The notes: generated by a model not told the origin, from the letters alone. 64,000 bases of DNA from Lewinella sp. 4G2 (GCF_001625015.1 NZ_LVWJ02000014.1:1364001-1428000); one strand, 5' to 3'. Positions 38,537-47,614 are shown, counted from the stretch's first letter. A program made the numbers and translations.

Positions 38537-38767
38537 AAAGAGGGTATTCCAAACTTAAACGATAGTGTTTATACGCTATGCCTATGCAACGCGGAATTGT
38601 TTAGGATAAGTGTGGTATTCGCTATTAGTGGTAGAATAGTCATGTCTCAAATATTTAACGGGCTTAGCACTTTTGTTGATTTAAGTGCATTTAATCCTGG
38701 AGTCTACATTATATCTTTTGAGCAGGCTGGTAAAATAAATGAGCGAAGAAAAGTTGTAGTTCAATAA
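38537..38767 (+). pseudogene. Remnant of a type IX-secreted protein, C-terminal sorting domain only
   Basis: An open frame of 76 codons between an in-frame stop (38534) and a TAA reads ISGRIVMSQIFNGLSTF, then VDLSAFNPGVYIISFEQAG, ending ERRKVVVQ. This is the last third of a Por secretion system sorting domain (SGR, then VDLS..PGVY, then a basic KVVVQ end). The domain is usually about 70-90 residues after a long cargo protein, but no matching upstream cargo frame survives. A hairpin follows at once. Its composition matches the next, intact sorting-domain gene, so it may be a degraded paralogue. Confidence 0.72.
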
Positions 38768-38787
38768 TTATTTATTCTCGAATGTAT

Positions 38788-38817
38788 AACGTAAGGCAGG
38801 CTATCCTGCCTTACGTT
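38788..38817 (+). terminator. Perfect 13-bp inverted repeat before the intact cargo gene
   Basis: Arms AACGTAAGGCAGG and CCTGCCTTACGTT with a CTAT loop start 20 nt after the remnant's stop and end 14 nt before the next ATG. It is likely a terminator of the old upstream gene, now within the leader of the intact gene. Confidence 0.7.
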
Positions 38818-38831
38818 CAATTTTCAGACCC

Positions 38832-41078
38832 ATGAAAGATATCTATACAATATTATTATTGGTGTTGTCATTTGGAAGTGCAAAATCCCAAAATACAACC
38901 TACTTTAAGTACTTTTCCGACTCGGAAGAAATTACTGATGAGCATCGAGTATCGGGTTTTGTGGAAGACACAGATGGGTTCCAGTACATTGCCAGAACCA
39001 ATGCGCACAGACAAATTGATGACTGGGTGACGATTGTCATGAAATTAGATAAGTATGGCAACATGGATTCGCAGGTCGAATTGAATGGTTTGATTGGATT
39101 GTTTCAGGAGGGCCTGTATGTGTATGAAGATCAGCTCTTGCTGGTTAGCCAAATGTCTTACGATATAGATAATGCCGCTGGTATTAAATTGTATAAGTTG
39201 TCGAAAAATTTAGAAGTTGCAGATTCAACAATAATAGTGCTTGAAGGAGTTCAAACAGCACAAATAACGGGTGTAAAAATATACGGAGATGACCTTTATT
39301 TTTACGGACATATACGTCAAGAAGATGTGTCGTTAGAAATTGCGTCAGCTTATAAAGTAGATTTGAAAACGAATGTCATCCAAAATTCTTATTTGTTTGA
39401 TCATGGCATTCAAAAAAATCAATGTAGCTCGCTCGTGCAGAACTCAAATGGGCAAGTCTATACTGCTACCGCATTCAACCATCCTTTGAATATAGGAATG
39501 AACCCAACGAGCGGGACACACATTAGTAAGTATTCTTCTGAAGGTGAGCTGGTGAAACAGGAATATTATGAGGGCAGTTTCTTTGCAACAACACAAAAGT
39601 TAGCTATTGCAAGTAATGATGATCTTATTTATACCCACTATAATGATATCACAAATAGTCAGCCTTGGGGAGAGTGGCGTAAAGGGTTCGTGCATAGGGC
39701 AAGCCTTGATGATTTCTCAGATTTTAAATTTGCGACCGCGCTACCAAATGACCCACACACCGCAAGACAATATACCGCTGAGGCAGTTTTGGTAGCTCAA
39801 AATGGTGATGTTATTATTGCAGGCAATACACTTGACCGAGAACTTCACTTTCTCAACTGCAGCAGTACCCATGCTTTTATGGCTCGTATTACCGCACAAG
39901 GTGACCCACTGTGGTTCAGAACTTATCAATTACCTCTCGGGGAGAACATACCAGCCCTTTATGACTGCGCGATTACTAGATTCAGTAGCCTATCAGAAAC
40001 TATAAATGGTGACATAGTCGCCTATGGAACTGCGCGGACCATACCAGATCTGGCAAATACAAATGAGGGAGATCGTAATCATGGTTGGATTGTCCGAACA
40101 GATGCGAATGGATGTGTAGATGGCTATGGTTGCGAGCGTAGAATTACGCTTTCGGAGGGCGTTGACAGTACTTACCATAGTCTATTCAGTCCAGGCTATC
40201 AATGGAACATGAATAATAAAGCCTTCAATGGTGCAAATTCTAGTGAAGGTGTTTTCACGTATCGGTATCGTTTCTCTATGAACTCATATCTTCTTGAAGG
40301 CGATTACTATTACCAATTACTTCGTAGCAGTGAGAAAAGTGGGGAAGAAAATTTTGAAGAAACCGATTATTTCTTAAAGGAGCGGGAGGGTAAAATCTAT
40401 CTGTTAAATCCTGAACGAGACGAATTTCCATTTACGGACGATCGAGATTTGCTGTTATACGACTTTACGGCGGAAGTTGGAGATACTATTGTCAACCAGC
40501 CGGTTTATTTTACGGGAGATAGTGATAGTACTTACAGTTACGTATCCGCTATCGATACTGTTACGCTTTTAAACGGAGAGCGCCGCCGGCGGTGGAAACT
40601 TTCGCTCATTGATAATATAATCGGATCGGAAGGCGATACTTACGCTTACGTCATTGAAGGAATGGGATCAACGTCCGGTTTGCTTTATCCAGTCGAACAG
40701 CCAGGTCTGCTATCAGTATTTGTTCACCAACCTTTATTATGCTACTCATTATTTGGGGAAACATTGCACGGCGGCTTTAGGTATACATTCGACATGACTG
40801 AACCAGACTCTTGCTTTGCAGACGAAACTGTATCTATACTAACTCCGAAAGTAGATGCAGTACCGATAAAAGTGTTCCCCAATCCAGCTACGGGGCAATT
40901 TTCTATCGAGGGACTTCATATAGAACGTGCGACTTTAGTGGATATCTCCGGTCGAATCCTTCGGACTTTTTCTCAACAAGAGAATCTTACAGTTGCTGAT
41001 TTACCCGCCGGTATGTATGTTTTGTCGGTTATTAGTAAGGAGGGAATCCACGGCAGTTGTCGGATTGTGGTTCAGTGA
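38832..41078 (+). CDS. Secreted protein with type IX sorting domain, function unknown
   Basis: The 748-residue protein has an N-terminal signal peptide (about 1-19, ending AKSQ). The body (about 20-650) has no catalytic motif I recognise. It has repeated DGDVIIAGNTLD- and YTATAFN-like strands that suggest a beta-propeller-like fold (inference). The C-terminus (about 680-748) is a clear sorting domain: KVFPNPATGQFSIEG, DISGRILRTF, VADLPAGMYVLSV, ending CRIVVQ. Codon and base use are AT-rich compared with neighbours, which suggests recent acquisition. It follows a decayed sorting-domain remnant and a hairpin. Confidence 0.82.
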   Translation: MKDIYTILLLVLSFGSAKSQNTTYFKYFSDSEEITDEHRVSGFVEDTDGFQYIARTNAHRQIDDWVTIVMKLDKYGNMDSQVELNGLIGLFQEGLYVYEDQLLLVSQMSYDIDNAAGIKLYKLSKNLEVADSTIIVLEGVQTAQITGVKIYGDDLYFYGHIRQEDVSLEIASAYKVDLKTNVIQNSYLFDHGIQKNQCSSLVQNSNGQVYTATAFNHPLNIGMNPTSGTHISKYSSEGELVKQEYYEGSFFATTQKLAIASNDDLIYTHYNDITNSQPWGEWRKGFVHRASLDDFSDFKFATALPNDPHTARQYTAEAVLVAQNGDVIIAGNTLDRELHFLNCSSTHAFMARITAQGDPLWFRTYQLPLGENIPALYDCAITRFSSLSETINGDIVAYGTARTIPDLANTNEGDRNHGWIVRTDANGCVDGYGCERRITLSEGVDSTYHSLFSPGYQWNMNNKAFNGANSSEGVFTYRYRFSMNSYLLEGDYYYQLLRSSEKSGEENFEETDYFLKEREGKIYLLNPERDEFPFTDDRDLLLYDFTAEVGDTIVNQPVYFTGDSDSTYSYVSAIDTVTLLNGERRRRWKLSLIDNIIGSEGDTYAYVIEGMGSTSGLLYPVEQPGLLSVFVHQPLLCYSLFGETLHGGFRYTFDMTEPDSCFADETVSILTPKVDAVPIKVFPNPATGQFSIEGLHIERATLVDISGRILRTFSQQENLTVADLPAGMYVLSVISKEGIHGSCRIVVQ

Positions 41079-41246
41079 GGTATTGCAGCTCAATAAGTCA
41101 TTGATGTTGCTGGCGCGATTGGCTTAAACCAATCGTAGAATTTAACAATTTCAACTGGGCCTTTTAGCCAACAGCGTTTAGCAATCCCTTTATGTACGGT
41201 CAGCACGTACTAGCTTGGTCCAACATTATCCACACCACCAACCCAA

Positions 41247-42323
41247 TCAAACCAATTCCCGATTAATATCCCTTACCAAGCCAGGGCCGTAATACACCAT
41301 ACCAGAGTACAGTTGAATCAACTTAGCGCCAGCCGCTAACTTCTCGCGGGCGGCCGCCGGCGAATCGATACCCCCAACGCCGATGATGTCCAGCGTCCCT
41401 CCACTTTTGTCGCAGAGGTAGCGGATCACTTCCGTGGAGCGGGCCCGCACGGGGGCACCGGAAAGACCTCCGTTGCCAATGGCGGCTACGGCTTCCGGGT
41501 CCGTTGTAAGAGGTTCGCGGGCGATGGTGGTGTTCGTAGCAATGATGCCGGCGATACCCGTATCCTTAACGATCTCGAGGATGTCGTCCAATTGGCCGTC
41601 CGTCAGGTCCGGGGCAATCTTTAGGAGGATGGGTTTGGGGTGCGTCAGCGTGCCGAGTGCGCCGAGTTGATCGGTCCGTTGTTTGGTGGTAGCGAGCTCT
41701 TGGTTGAGGGACTGCAGCGTAGACAATAGCGCAGTCAGTGGCTTCCGATCCTGCAGCGCCCGAAGGTTCGGGGTGTTGGGGGAGGAGACGTTCACGACGA
41801 AGTAATCCACCAGGGTGAAGAGTTTGCGGAAGCACTTAACGTAGTCCTCCGTCGCTTCTTCGTTGGGGGTAACCTTGTTCTTACCGATGTTGCCACCGAT
41901 GATGGTGTTACCCGGGCGCCCTTCCTTTTTGAGGCGGCTCACCAGTGCATCCACCCCTTCGTTGTTGAAGCCCATGCGGTTGATGAGGGCACGGTCCTGC
42001 GGAAGGCGGAAGAGCCTTGGTTGAGCGTTGCCCGCCTGGGGGAGGGGCGTGACCGTCCCCAGTTCCAGGAATCCGAAACCGAGGCTGGACATGTTTTTGT
42101 AGTACTTGCCGTCCTTGTCAAAGCCAGCTGCCAGTCCTACGGGGTTGGGGAAGGGGAGGCCGAAGACCGTCCGGTGTAGGCGCTCGTCCTCAAACCGGTA
42201 GGTGGCCCGGAAGGCGTGGCTGACCCCGGGGATGGACAGGGTAGCGGCCAGGCCCTGTACGGTCAGCCCGTGGGCTTTTTCGGGGGCCATTTTGAACAAG
42301 AGCGGTTTGAGTACCTGGTACAT
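41247..42323 (-). CDS. pyrD: Dihydroorotate dehydrogenase, quinone-dependent (class 2)
   Basis: The 358-residue membrane-associated flavoprotein catalyses the fourth step of pyrimidine synthesis, reducing quinone. Class 2 features are the N-terminal amphipathic helices ([18 protein letters not shown]), [32 protein letters not shown] and the catalytic Ser in [13 protein letters not shown]. The FMN-site [11 protein letters not shown] and [15 protein letters not shown] are also present. The start at 42323 is chosen over the longer frame (from 42401) because the upstream part runs across the -7 box and is not family sequence. Confidence 0.97.
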   Translation of the reverse strand: MYQVLKPLLFKMAPEKAHGLTVQGLAATLSIPGVSHAFRATYRFEDERLHRTVFGLPFPNPVGLAAGFDKDGKYYKNMSSLGFGFLELGTVTPLPQAGNAQPRLFRLPQDRALINRMGFNNEGVDALVSRLKKEGRPGNTIIGGNIGKNKVTPNEEATEDYVKCFRKLFTLVDYFVVNVSSPNTPNLRALQDRKPLTALLSTLQSLNQELATTKQRTDQLGALGTLTHPKPILLKIAPDLTDGQLDDILEIVKDTGIAGIIATNTTIAREPLTTDPEAVAAIGNGGLSGAPVRARSTEVIRYLCDKSGGTLDIIGVGGIDSPAAAREKLAAGAKLIQLYSGMVYYGPGLVRDINRELV

Positions 42324-42346
42324 AGGTCGTGGGGTTCTTTCCCCGG

Positions 42347-42354
42347 CAAAGGTA
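42347..42354 (-). promoter_or_regulatory. -7 promoter box TACCTTTG for pyrD
   Basis: An exact TAnnTTTG match on the minus strand, 23 nt before the ATG. Confidence 0.55.
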
Positions 42355-42397
42355 GCCGATCCGGGATTACCCATACGTTCGCCTTTCCAATTACTCC

Positions 42398-42414
42398 GCA
42401 CCCGCGGCAGCGCC
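42398..42414 (+). repeat. 17-bp dispersed repeat, short form, intergenic
   Basis: GCACCCGCGGCAGCGCC (one difference from the consensus), followed by CTATTG, upstream of pyrD. Confidence 0.75.
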
Positions 42415-42453
42415 CTATTGTGGAAGTGAACGATGGGGTACGGCCAAAAAAAA

Positions 42454-42592
42454 GCCTAGCCGCAATGCGGCCAGGCACAAACAATCATAATCTCATGAAA
42501 AAAAGACGACCTAAAAATTCTTGGTGGGAGCTGAATCGTCATCAGATCCACAAATTTGAAACGGCATTATCGTGTTAGAAATTGCCCTGGAG
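42454..42592 (-). ncRNA. Candidate small RNA or small-ORF transcript
   Basis: On the minus strand a TATTTTCG box (42599-42606) precedes a region of about 140 nt. It ends in the hairpin GCCT-A-GCCGC / GCGGC-C-AGGC (42454-42476) followed by nine T residues. No gene ends close by: the S41 protease gene stops 174 bp upstream of the region. A possible 18-codon frame inside starts MPFQICGSDDD. I cannot name a known RNA family. Confidence 0.35.
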
Positions 42593-42766
42593 GCAGACGA
42601 AAATACAACCGCATTTTATTCTAACAAACCGCTCGCAAACGGTATTGGTTCGTTCGTCACGAAATTTTGACACTTTACAAAAGGTGGTGTCGTACGTATG
42701 ACGATCCGATCGCGGCGTGGTCACGGCAGCAATTACTGATGAAAAAATAACTGAACGAGTGTAGCG

Positions 42767-44404
42767 CTAGGGCTTCAACAGTTTGGCGTAGCGGGCCGGA
42801 TCGTTGAGAACGGCGATGGCCTCTTTGACCTCGCGGTCGTTGCGCAGGCCCATCTGTACCTCACCGCGCTGGTAGTAGTAACGGCCGGCGATCTCCTTCT
42901 CGATGATGTTGATGATCTCCTGCTTGTACTGCTGAATGGCGGCCAACTGCTCCTGGTCGACCTGAGCCTGGATGGCTTTTAGTTGGTCGGTCACGTGGTA
43001 GCCCTCTTCCTCAGTCTGCTTGAGTGCTTTCTCGAGCGCCTTCTCCGCCTTAGAGTTGTATTCGAAATCGCCGCGTTGGATGAAACTCTCGAACATGGCC
43101 CAATCCTTAAACTGGAAATCGGCGACGGAATCGATCGTCTCGTGCTTGGTTACCCACTCGTTGACGAAGTCGAAAATGATGTAGTTATCCAGCAAACCCT
43201 GGGTAACGGCTTTGCCACCGAGGAGGGGCAACTCGATGTCGGGAGCCACGCCACCGCCGTCGAGGACCTTACGGCCGGACCGCGTCTTGAAGACCGCCCG
43301 CTCGCTATCGGGGATGTCGACGGGTTTGCCGTCCACATACTCAATCGCCTGGATGCACCGCTGGCTGGGGATGTAATACTTGGCCGTAGTGATTTTGACG
43401 CGGCTGCCGTAGCCGGTCTCCATGATGTTCTGGACGAGACCCTTGCCGTAACTGCGCTGGCCGATGAGGACGCCCCGGTCGAGATCCTGCAGGGAACCAC
43501 TCACGATCTCGGAAGCCGAAGCGGAACGACCGTTGATGAGTACCGCGACGGGTAGCTCGAGATCCAGCGGATTACTGTTGGTCTTGTAGCTGCGGTCCCA
43601 ATCCCGGACTTTCCCCTTGGTGGTGACGATGAGTTCGTCCTTCGGTACGAAGATGTTGACGATGTCGACGGCCTCATTCAGGAGGCCACCGCCGTTACCG
43701 CGCAGGTCGATCACGATACCGCTGAGGTCGGGATTGTCCGCCCGCAGTTTGGCGACGGCGTCGCGGACGTTCTTGCCGGCGTTGCGGGTGAAGGTCGTCA
43801 GGGCTACGTAGCCAACGTTATCGGCCAGCATCCCGGAGTAGGGGACGTTGGGAATGCTGACGTCGCCACGGAGCAGTTCCAGATTCTTTTTGCCGACGCC
43901 GGGGCGGTCGACGGTTAGTTTCATCGTCGTGCCGGGGAAGCCACGCATAATCTCCTCGAGTTGCTCGCGGTTGTAGCCCTCCGTTTCGCGGCCGTCGACG
44001 GTCAGGATGCGGTCGCCGGTTTTGATGCCGGCCTTGTCGGCGGGTTGGTCCTTGTACAGCGTCAGGATGGTGGGTAGTCCGTCGATGTACTCAATGTTGG
44101 CCCCGATGCCCTGGTACTTGCCGGCCTGGTTGAGGCGAGCGACTTCCACGTCCGTTTCGGAAATGTAATTGGTGTAGGGGTCGAGGGATTCGACCATGGC
44201 CTCAATGCCCGTCCGCATGAGCTTGTTGGGCTCGATATCGTCCACGTAGTACTGGTTGACTTCCTTGTACACGTTGGTGTACACCTCGATGGCCTTCATG
44301 ATCTCGAAGAACTTATCGTTGATCGGGGAGACGGTGGCGGCGGTGAGGGAGATTATGGTAATCGTAGCGGCTACGGCGGCCACGAGCTTATTTCTTAGGG
44401 GCAT
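42767..44404 (-). CDS. S41-family C-terminal processing peptidase
   Basis: About 545 residues. A signal/anchor segment (residues 5-25) is followed by a helical region. The PDZ domain (ANIEYIDGLPTILTLYKD, then PADKAGIKTGDRILTVDGRE) precedes the peptidase core. The catalytic Ser region is INGRSASASEIVSGSLQD and the Lys is in GQRSYGKGLVQ. An alpha-helical C-terminal domain ends the protein. Such periplasmic proteases trim or degrade envelope proteins. The start at 44404 fits the basic residue then hydrophobic pattern (MPLRNKLVAAVAA); 23 upstream in-frame codons are rejected. Confidence 0.93.
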   Translation of the reverse strand: MPLRNKLVAAVAATITIISLTAATVSPINDKFFEIMKAIEVYTNVYKEVNQYYVDDIEPNKLMRTGIEAMVESLDPYTNYISETDVEVARLNQAGKYQGIGANIEYIDGLPTILTLYKDQPADKAGIKTGDRILTVDGRETEGYNREQLEEIMRGFPGTTMKLTVDRPGVGKKNLELLRGDVSIPNVPYSGMLADNVGYVALTTFTRNAGKNVRDAVAKLRADNPDLSGIVIDLRGNGGGLLNEAVDIVNIFVPKDELIVTTKGKVRDWDRSYKTNSNPLDLELPVAVLINGRSASASEIVSGSLQDLDRGVLIGQRSYGKGLVQNIMETGYGSRVKITTAKYYIPSQRCIQAIEYVDGKPVDIPDSERAVFKTRSGRKVLDGGGVAPDIELPLLGGKAVTQGLLDNYIIFDFVNEWVTKHETIDSVADFQFKDWAMFESFIQRGDFEYNSKAEKALEKALKQTEEEGYHVTDQLKAIQAQVDQEQLAAIQQYKQEIINIIEKEIAGRYYYQRGEVQMGLRNDREVKEAIAVLNDPARYAKLLKP

Positions 44405-44612
44405 ATTCAGCGGTTCTGGGGAGTAAACGCTTTGGTGGGGGGAAAGATTATGGAGACGGTCTGGGACCTGCACGGTTGGTCTGGGACCTCCGGTCCCGGT
44501 TTCCGAAGTTAGGTGCCTCCGGCGGTTGCCAGGGAGTATGAGGAGTTTGGGGAGAAGCCGAGGTCATTACTGCTTTTAGAGTAACCTAAATCGTTTTGAT
44601 GAATTCTTGAAA

Positions 44613-44755
44613 CTGCCCGTCCCGAAGGGCCGGCCTGCGTAGCGGTGGCACACCGTTAGGTGGCTCACTCTACTCGATGGATGACTCCACTTGATGGCCT
44701 AACTCCACTCGATGGACGACTTTACTTGACATCCGACTCTATCGGATGGCCAAAG
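44613..44755 (+). repeat. Distant copy of the 61-bp repeat head with degenerate 17-18-bp tandem units
   Basis: 44613-44673 matches the start of the 258-bp units at 11.7-12.3 kb: CTGCCCGTCCCGAAGGGCC, then GGTGGCACACCGTTAGGTGG. It is followed by about five loose units of CTCCACTCGATGGACGA type. As at 12.3 kb, the head repeat runs into short tandem units, but of a different sequence. Confidence 0.7.
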
Positions 44756-44771
44756 ACTTACGTTCATCCAA

Positions 44772-44846
44772 GCCCGACCAGAGGTCGGGCCTCCACTAAC
44801 CTAATTTAAGGGACAGGGCTCCAGTTAACCCGACCGGAGGTCGGGT
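44772..44846. repeat. Pair of hairpins GCCCGACC/GGTCGGGC and ACCCGACC/GGTCGGGT
   Basis: Two 8-bp inverted repeats with 3-nt loops lie at 44772-44790 and 44828-44846, each followed by CTCC. They sit within 100 bp of the nadE stop codon and may act as terminators. The remaining sequence between 44405 and 44867 has no gene. Confidence 0.6.
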
Positions 44847-44866
44847 CTCCGGAGGGCAGGGCTCCA

Positions 44867-46507
44867 CTAGCTCAAATACTTCCCCACAATCGGCAACCTC
44901 CGGCCCATCCCAAAGGCCTTCGAGCTTACCCGCAAGACCGGTGCCGTCTGGTAACGTTTGAACTCGTTGATGTTGACCAGGCGGAGGGTGCGTTTGACCA
45001 AAGCTTCGTCGAAGCCCATCTCGATGATGTCCTGCGGAGACTGGCTCTTTTCGATGTACTGGTAGAGGACGGCGTCGAGTTGGTCGTAGGGGGGGAGGCT
45101 GTCGGAATCGAACTGGTCGGGTTTGAGTTCGGCGCTGGGGGGCTTGGAAATGATGTTTTCGGGGATGACCTCGCCGTCTTTATTCATGTAGCGGGCGAGT
45201 TCGAAACACTCGGTTTTGTAGACGTCGCCAATCACGCTGAGGCCACCACACATATCGCCGTAGAGGGTGCCGTAGCCAACGGCCATTTCGGATTTGTTGG
45301 AAGTGTTGAGCAGGATGTTGCCAAACTTATTGGAGAAGGCCATGAGGAGCATCCCCCGGGCGCGGGCCTGCAGGTTTTCTTCGGCCAACCCTTCCGGTTT
45401 GCCCCAGTAGAAGGGTTTGAGGGCATCCATGTAACTGTTGTAGATACCTTCGATGGGGACGAGATCGTACTGGCAACCGAGGTTCTCCGCCAACTGCCGG
45501 GCGTCGTTCACGCTGTGGTCGGAACTGTACTGGCTGGGCATCAGGATGCAGCGGACGTTATCCGCCCCCAGGGCCCGGGCGGCCAGGACGGCGACGAGGG
45601 CGGAGTCAATCCCACCACTAAGGCCGAGGATGGCCTTTTTGAAGCCGAGTTTACCGAAGTAGTTCTTGATGCCCATCACGAGACCATCGTGGATGAGGGT
45701 CATCTTGTCCCGCTCTTGTTCGCCAGTAGCGTTGTCTCCGCTACGGACTTCCTCCGTATTGAAGATGCGCATGGCCTCTTTGAAGTAGGGCAGTTCATCG
45801 ATCACCTCTCCCTGCTGGTTGATGACGACGGATCCACCGTCGAAGAGCACCTCCGTTTGAGCACCGACGTGGTTAACGAGGTAGAGGGGGATGCCGTAAC
45901 GGTCCACGTTGGCCCGCATGGTGCGGACGCGGTCGGCGGCGTGCTCGTAATCGAAGGGGGAGGCCGACACGTTGATGATCAGGTCCGGCTTTTGCTCCAT
46001 CATCTGATCCATCGGGTTGATCTTATAGAGCGGGTTTTCGTTGCCGACGTTCCAGCTGTCTTCGCAGACGACCATCGCGATGGTCTTGTCCTGGTACCGG
46101 ACGACGTTCCACTCGTGAGCCGGCTCGAAGTAGCGGTACTCATCGAAAATATCGTAGGTCGGGAGGAGGGTCTTGTGCTGTACTTGTTGGATCCGGCCTC
46201 CGGAGAGGAAGTAGACGCTGTTGTATAAATCCTTCCCTTCCACGACGGGATTGCGCGACGGGGAACCGACGATGATGGCAATACCTTCGGCTGCCTTGGC
46301 CAATTCATTGACCACTTCTTCGGCCTTATCGATGAAATCGTCAAACTCCAGGAAATCCCGCGGTGGATAGCCGGTCGTGGCCAGTTCGGGGAAGACGACG
46401 ATGTCGGCGCCCTGCTCTTTGGCGCTTGCGACGTGCCGCAGCATCTTTTCAAGGTTGGCGGCAAAATTTCCGACGTGGACGTTGATTTGGGCGAGGGCGA
46501 TATTCAT
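44867..46507 (-). CDS. nadE: Glutamine-dependent NAD+ synthetase
   Basis: The 546-residue cytosolic enzyme makes NAD+ from deamido-NAD+, ATP and glutamine. The N-terminal nitrilase-type glutaminase domain has the catalytic triad Glu41 (FPELATTGYPP), Lys112 (HKTLLP) and Cys148 (VVCEDSW). The C-terminal synthetase domain has the ATP-loop LGLSGGIDSALVAVLA and the NAD-site STSNKSEMAVGYGT-like motif (NTSNKSEMAVGYGTLYGD). The start at 46507 follows a TATCTTTG box by 22 nt. Confidence 0.97.
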   Translation of the reverse strand: MNIALAQINVHVGNFAANLEKMLRHVASAKEQGADIVVFPELATTGYPPRDFLEFDDFIDKAEEVVNELAKAAEGIAIIVGSPSRNPVVEGKDLYNSVYFLSGGRIQQVQHKTLLPTYDIFDEYRYFEPAHEWNVVRYQDKTIAMVVCEDSWNVGNENPLYKINPMDQMMEQKPDLIINVSASPFDYEHAADRVRTMRANVDRYGIPLYLVNHVGAQTEVLFDGGSVVINQQGEVIDELPYFKEAMRIFNTEEVRSGDNATGEQERDKMTLIHDGLVMGIKNYFGKLGFKKAILGLSGGIDSALVAVLAARALGADNVRCILMPSQYSSDHSVNDARQLAENLGCQYDLVPIEGIYNSYMDALKPFYWGKPEGLAEENLQARARGMLLMAFSNKFGNILLNTSNKSEMAVGYGTLYGDMCGGLSVIGDVYKTECFELARYMNKDGEVIPENIISKPPSAELKPDQFDSDSLPPYDQLDAVLYQYIEKSQSPQDIIEMGFDEALVKRTLRLVNINEFKRYQTAPVLRVSSKAFGMGRRLPIVGKYLS

Positions 46508-46529
46508 GGTCGATGGTTTGATGGTAGAA

Positions 46530-46537
46530 CAAAGATA
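46530..46537 (-). promoter_or_regulatory. -7 promoter box TATCTTTG for nadE
   Basis: An exact TAnnTTTG match on the minus strand, 22 nt before the ATG. Confidence 0.55.
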
Positions 46538-46723
46538 GGTACACTTAGTTTAGAAAACAAACTAAGTATAGGCTTCCTATTATTGTCGACGGTAAATCTA
46601 CGGAATGCAGGGGTGTCGCTATCGGTGGTCGCAGATGGGAACCAATCAACGATCCAGGGTATTAACTAGCAACCATCTTAGCCAGATTACTGAGCTGAGG
46701 TCAGCCAACCTTCGATACACACT

Positions 46724-46731
46724 TACCTTCG
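46724..46731 (+). promoter_or_regulatory. -7 promoter box TACCTTCG for the sulfurtransferase
   Basis: A variant of TAnnTTTG only 3 nt before the ATG at 46735; a leaderless transcript is predicted. Confidence 0.5.
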
Positions 46732-46734
46732 ACT

Positions 46735-47565
46735 ATGTCCCTGATTACTCCTTCCCAACTCCAGGATTTACTGGAAGACCCCAGCTTGCTCGTCTTTGAT
46801 GTCCGCCACAACCTCTTCGACGTGGAGGCTGGCCGGACATCCTTTCGGGAAGGCCATATCCCTGGTGCTTATCACCTACACATGGATGATGATCTTTCCG
46901 GCGAGATTATTCCAGGCAAAACGGGCCGCCACCCGCTGCCACCGGTGGAAGTCTTTACGGCAAAAATGTCCCTGTTCGATCTGGACGCCGGTAAACAGGT
47001 GGTGGTGTATGATGACAAGGGTGGCGCATTGGCGGCCCGCCTTTGGTGGATGCTCCGTGCCATCGGCCACGAAAACGTTCGGGTGCTAGACGGTGGTTAC
47101 CCCGCTTGGGTCCACGCCAACTTACCGGTCCAAACGGAGCAAGTTCCCCTTCCCGCTACGGATTACCGACGGGGTGCAGCGGCCTATCCCGTAAGTACCT
47201 ACCAACTACGCACCTGCGGCAGCGCCCAAATCCGACAACTGGACGAAAGCGCTACGCTAGTGGACAGCCGAACGGCCGAACGGTACCGCGGGGAACACGA
47301 ACCGATCGACCCCGTGGCCGGCCACATCCCCGGCGCGGTGAATTACCCTTGGCCGGACAACCTGAACGCTGACGGCACTTTCAAAGACCAGGACCAACTG
47401 AAAATCCGCTTCGCCACACTGGGTGACAAAGCGGATGATCCAATTTTCTACTGCGGCTCCGGCGTGACGGCGTGCCATAACCTGCTGGCCTTTGAACGGG
47501 CTTTCGGGCGGATGGGTACGCTGTATGCGGGGAGCTGGAGTGAATTTATAGTCTTGAGTCTGTAG
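46735..47565 (+). CDS. Sulfurtransferase with two rhodanese domains
   Basis: The 276-residue protein has an inactive-looking N-terminal rhodanese domain (about 1-130, LLVFDVRHNLFD, then GHIPGAYHLHMD) and an active C-terminal one (about 150-276) with Cys240 in FYCGSGVTACHN. This is the thiosulfate/3-mercaptopyruvate sulfurtransferase layout, which moves sulfur to thiol acceptors; the CGSGVTA loop resembles mercaptopyruvate enzymes. Residues 159-164 (RTCGSA), at the linker between domains, are encoded by a perfect 17-bp dispersed repeat. The stop codon lies inside a 24-bp hairpin arm shared with the convergent gene. Confidence 0.92.
   Translation: MSLITPSQLQDLLEDPSLLVFDVRHNLFDVEAGRTSFREGHIPGAYHLHMDDDLSGEIIPGKTGRHPLPPVEVFTAKMSLFDLDAGKQVVVYDDKGGALAARLWWMLRAIGHENVRVLDGGYPAWVHANLPVQTEQVPLPATDYRRGAAAYPVSTYQLRTCGSAQIRQLDESATLVDSRTAERYRGEHEPIDPVAGHIPGAVNYPWPDNLNADGTFKDQDQLKIRFATLGDKADDPIFYCGSGVTACHNLLAFERAFGRMGTLYAGSWSEFIVLSL
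47210..47226 (+). repeat. 17-bp dispersed repeat inside the sulfurtransferase gene
   Basis: A perfect GCACCTGCGGCAGCGCC followed by CAAATC. It falls in the inter-domain linker and is translated Arg-Thr-Cys-Gly-Ser-Ala. Confidence 0.8.
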
Positions 47566-47613
47566 TCTATAGTTTGCAGTGGTGGAGGTACTACAGACTA
47601 TAGACTACAGACT
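47557..47613. terminator. 24-bp inverted repeat between convergent genes
   Basis: The left arm (47557-47580) and right arm (47590-47613) pair over 24 bp with two mismatches and a 9-nt loop; each contains AGTCTGTAGTCTATAGT or its complement. The left arm overlaps the sulfurtransferase stop, and the right arm ends 1 nt before the nucleotidyltransferase stop codon. It acts in both directions. Confidence 0.8.
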
Positions 47614-47614
47614 G

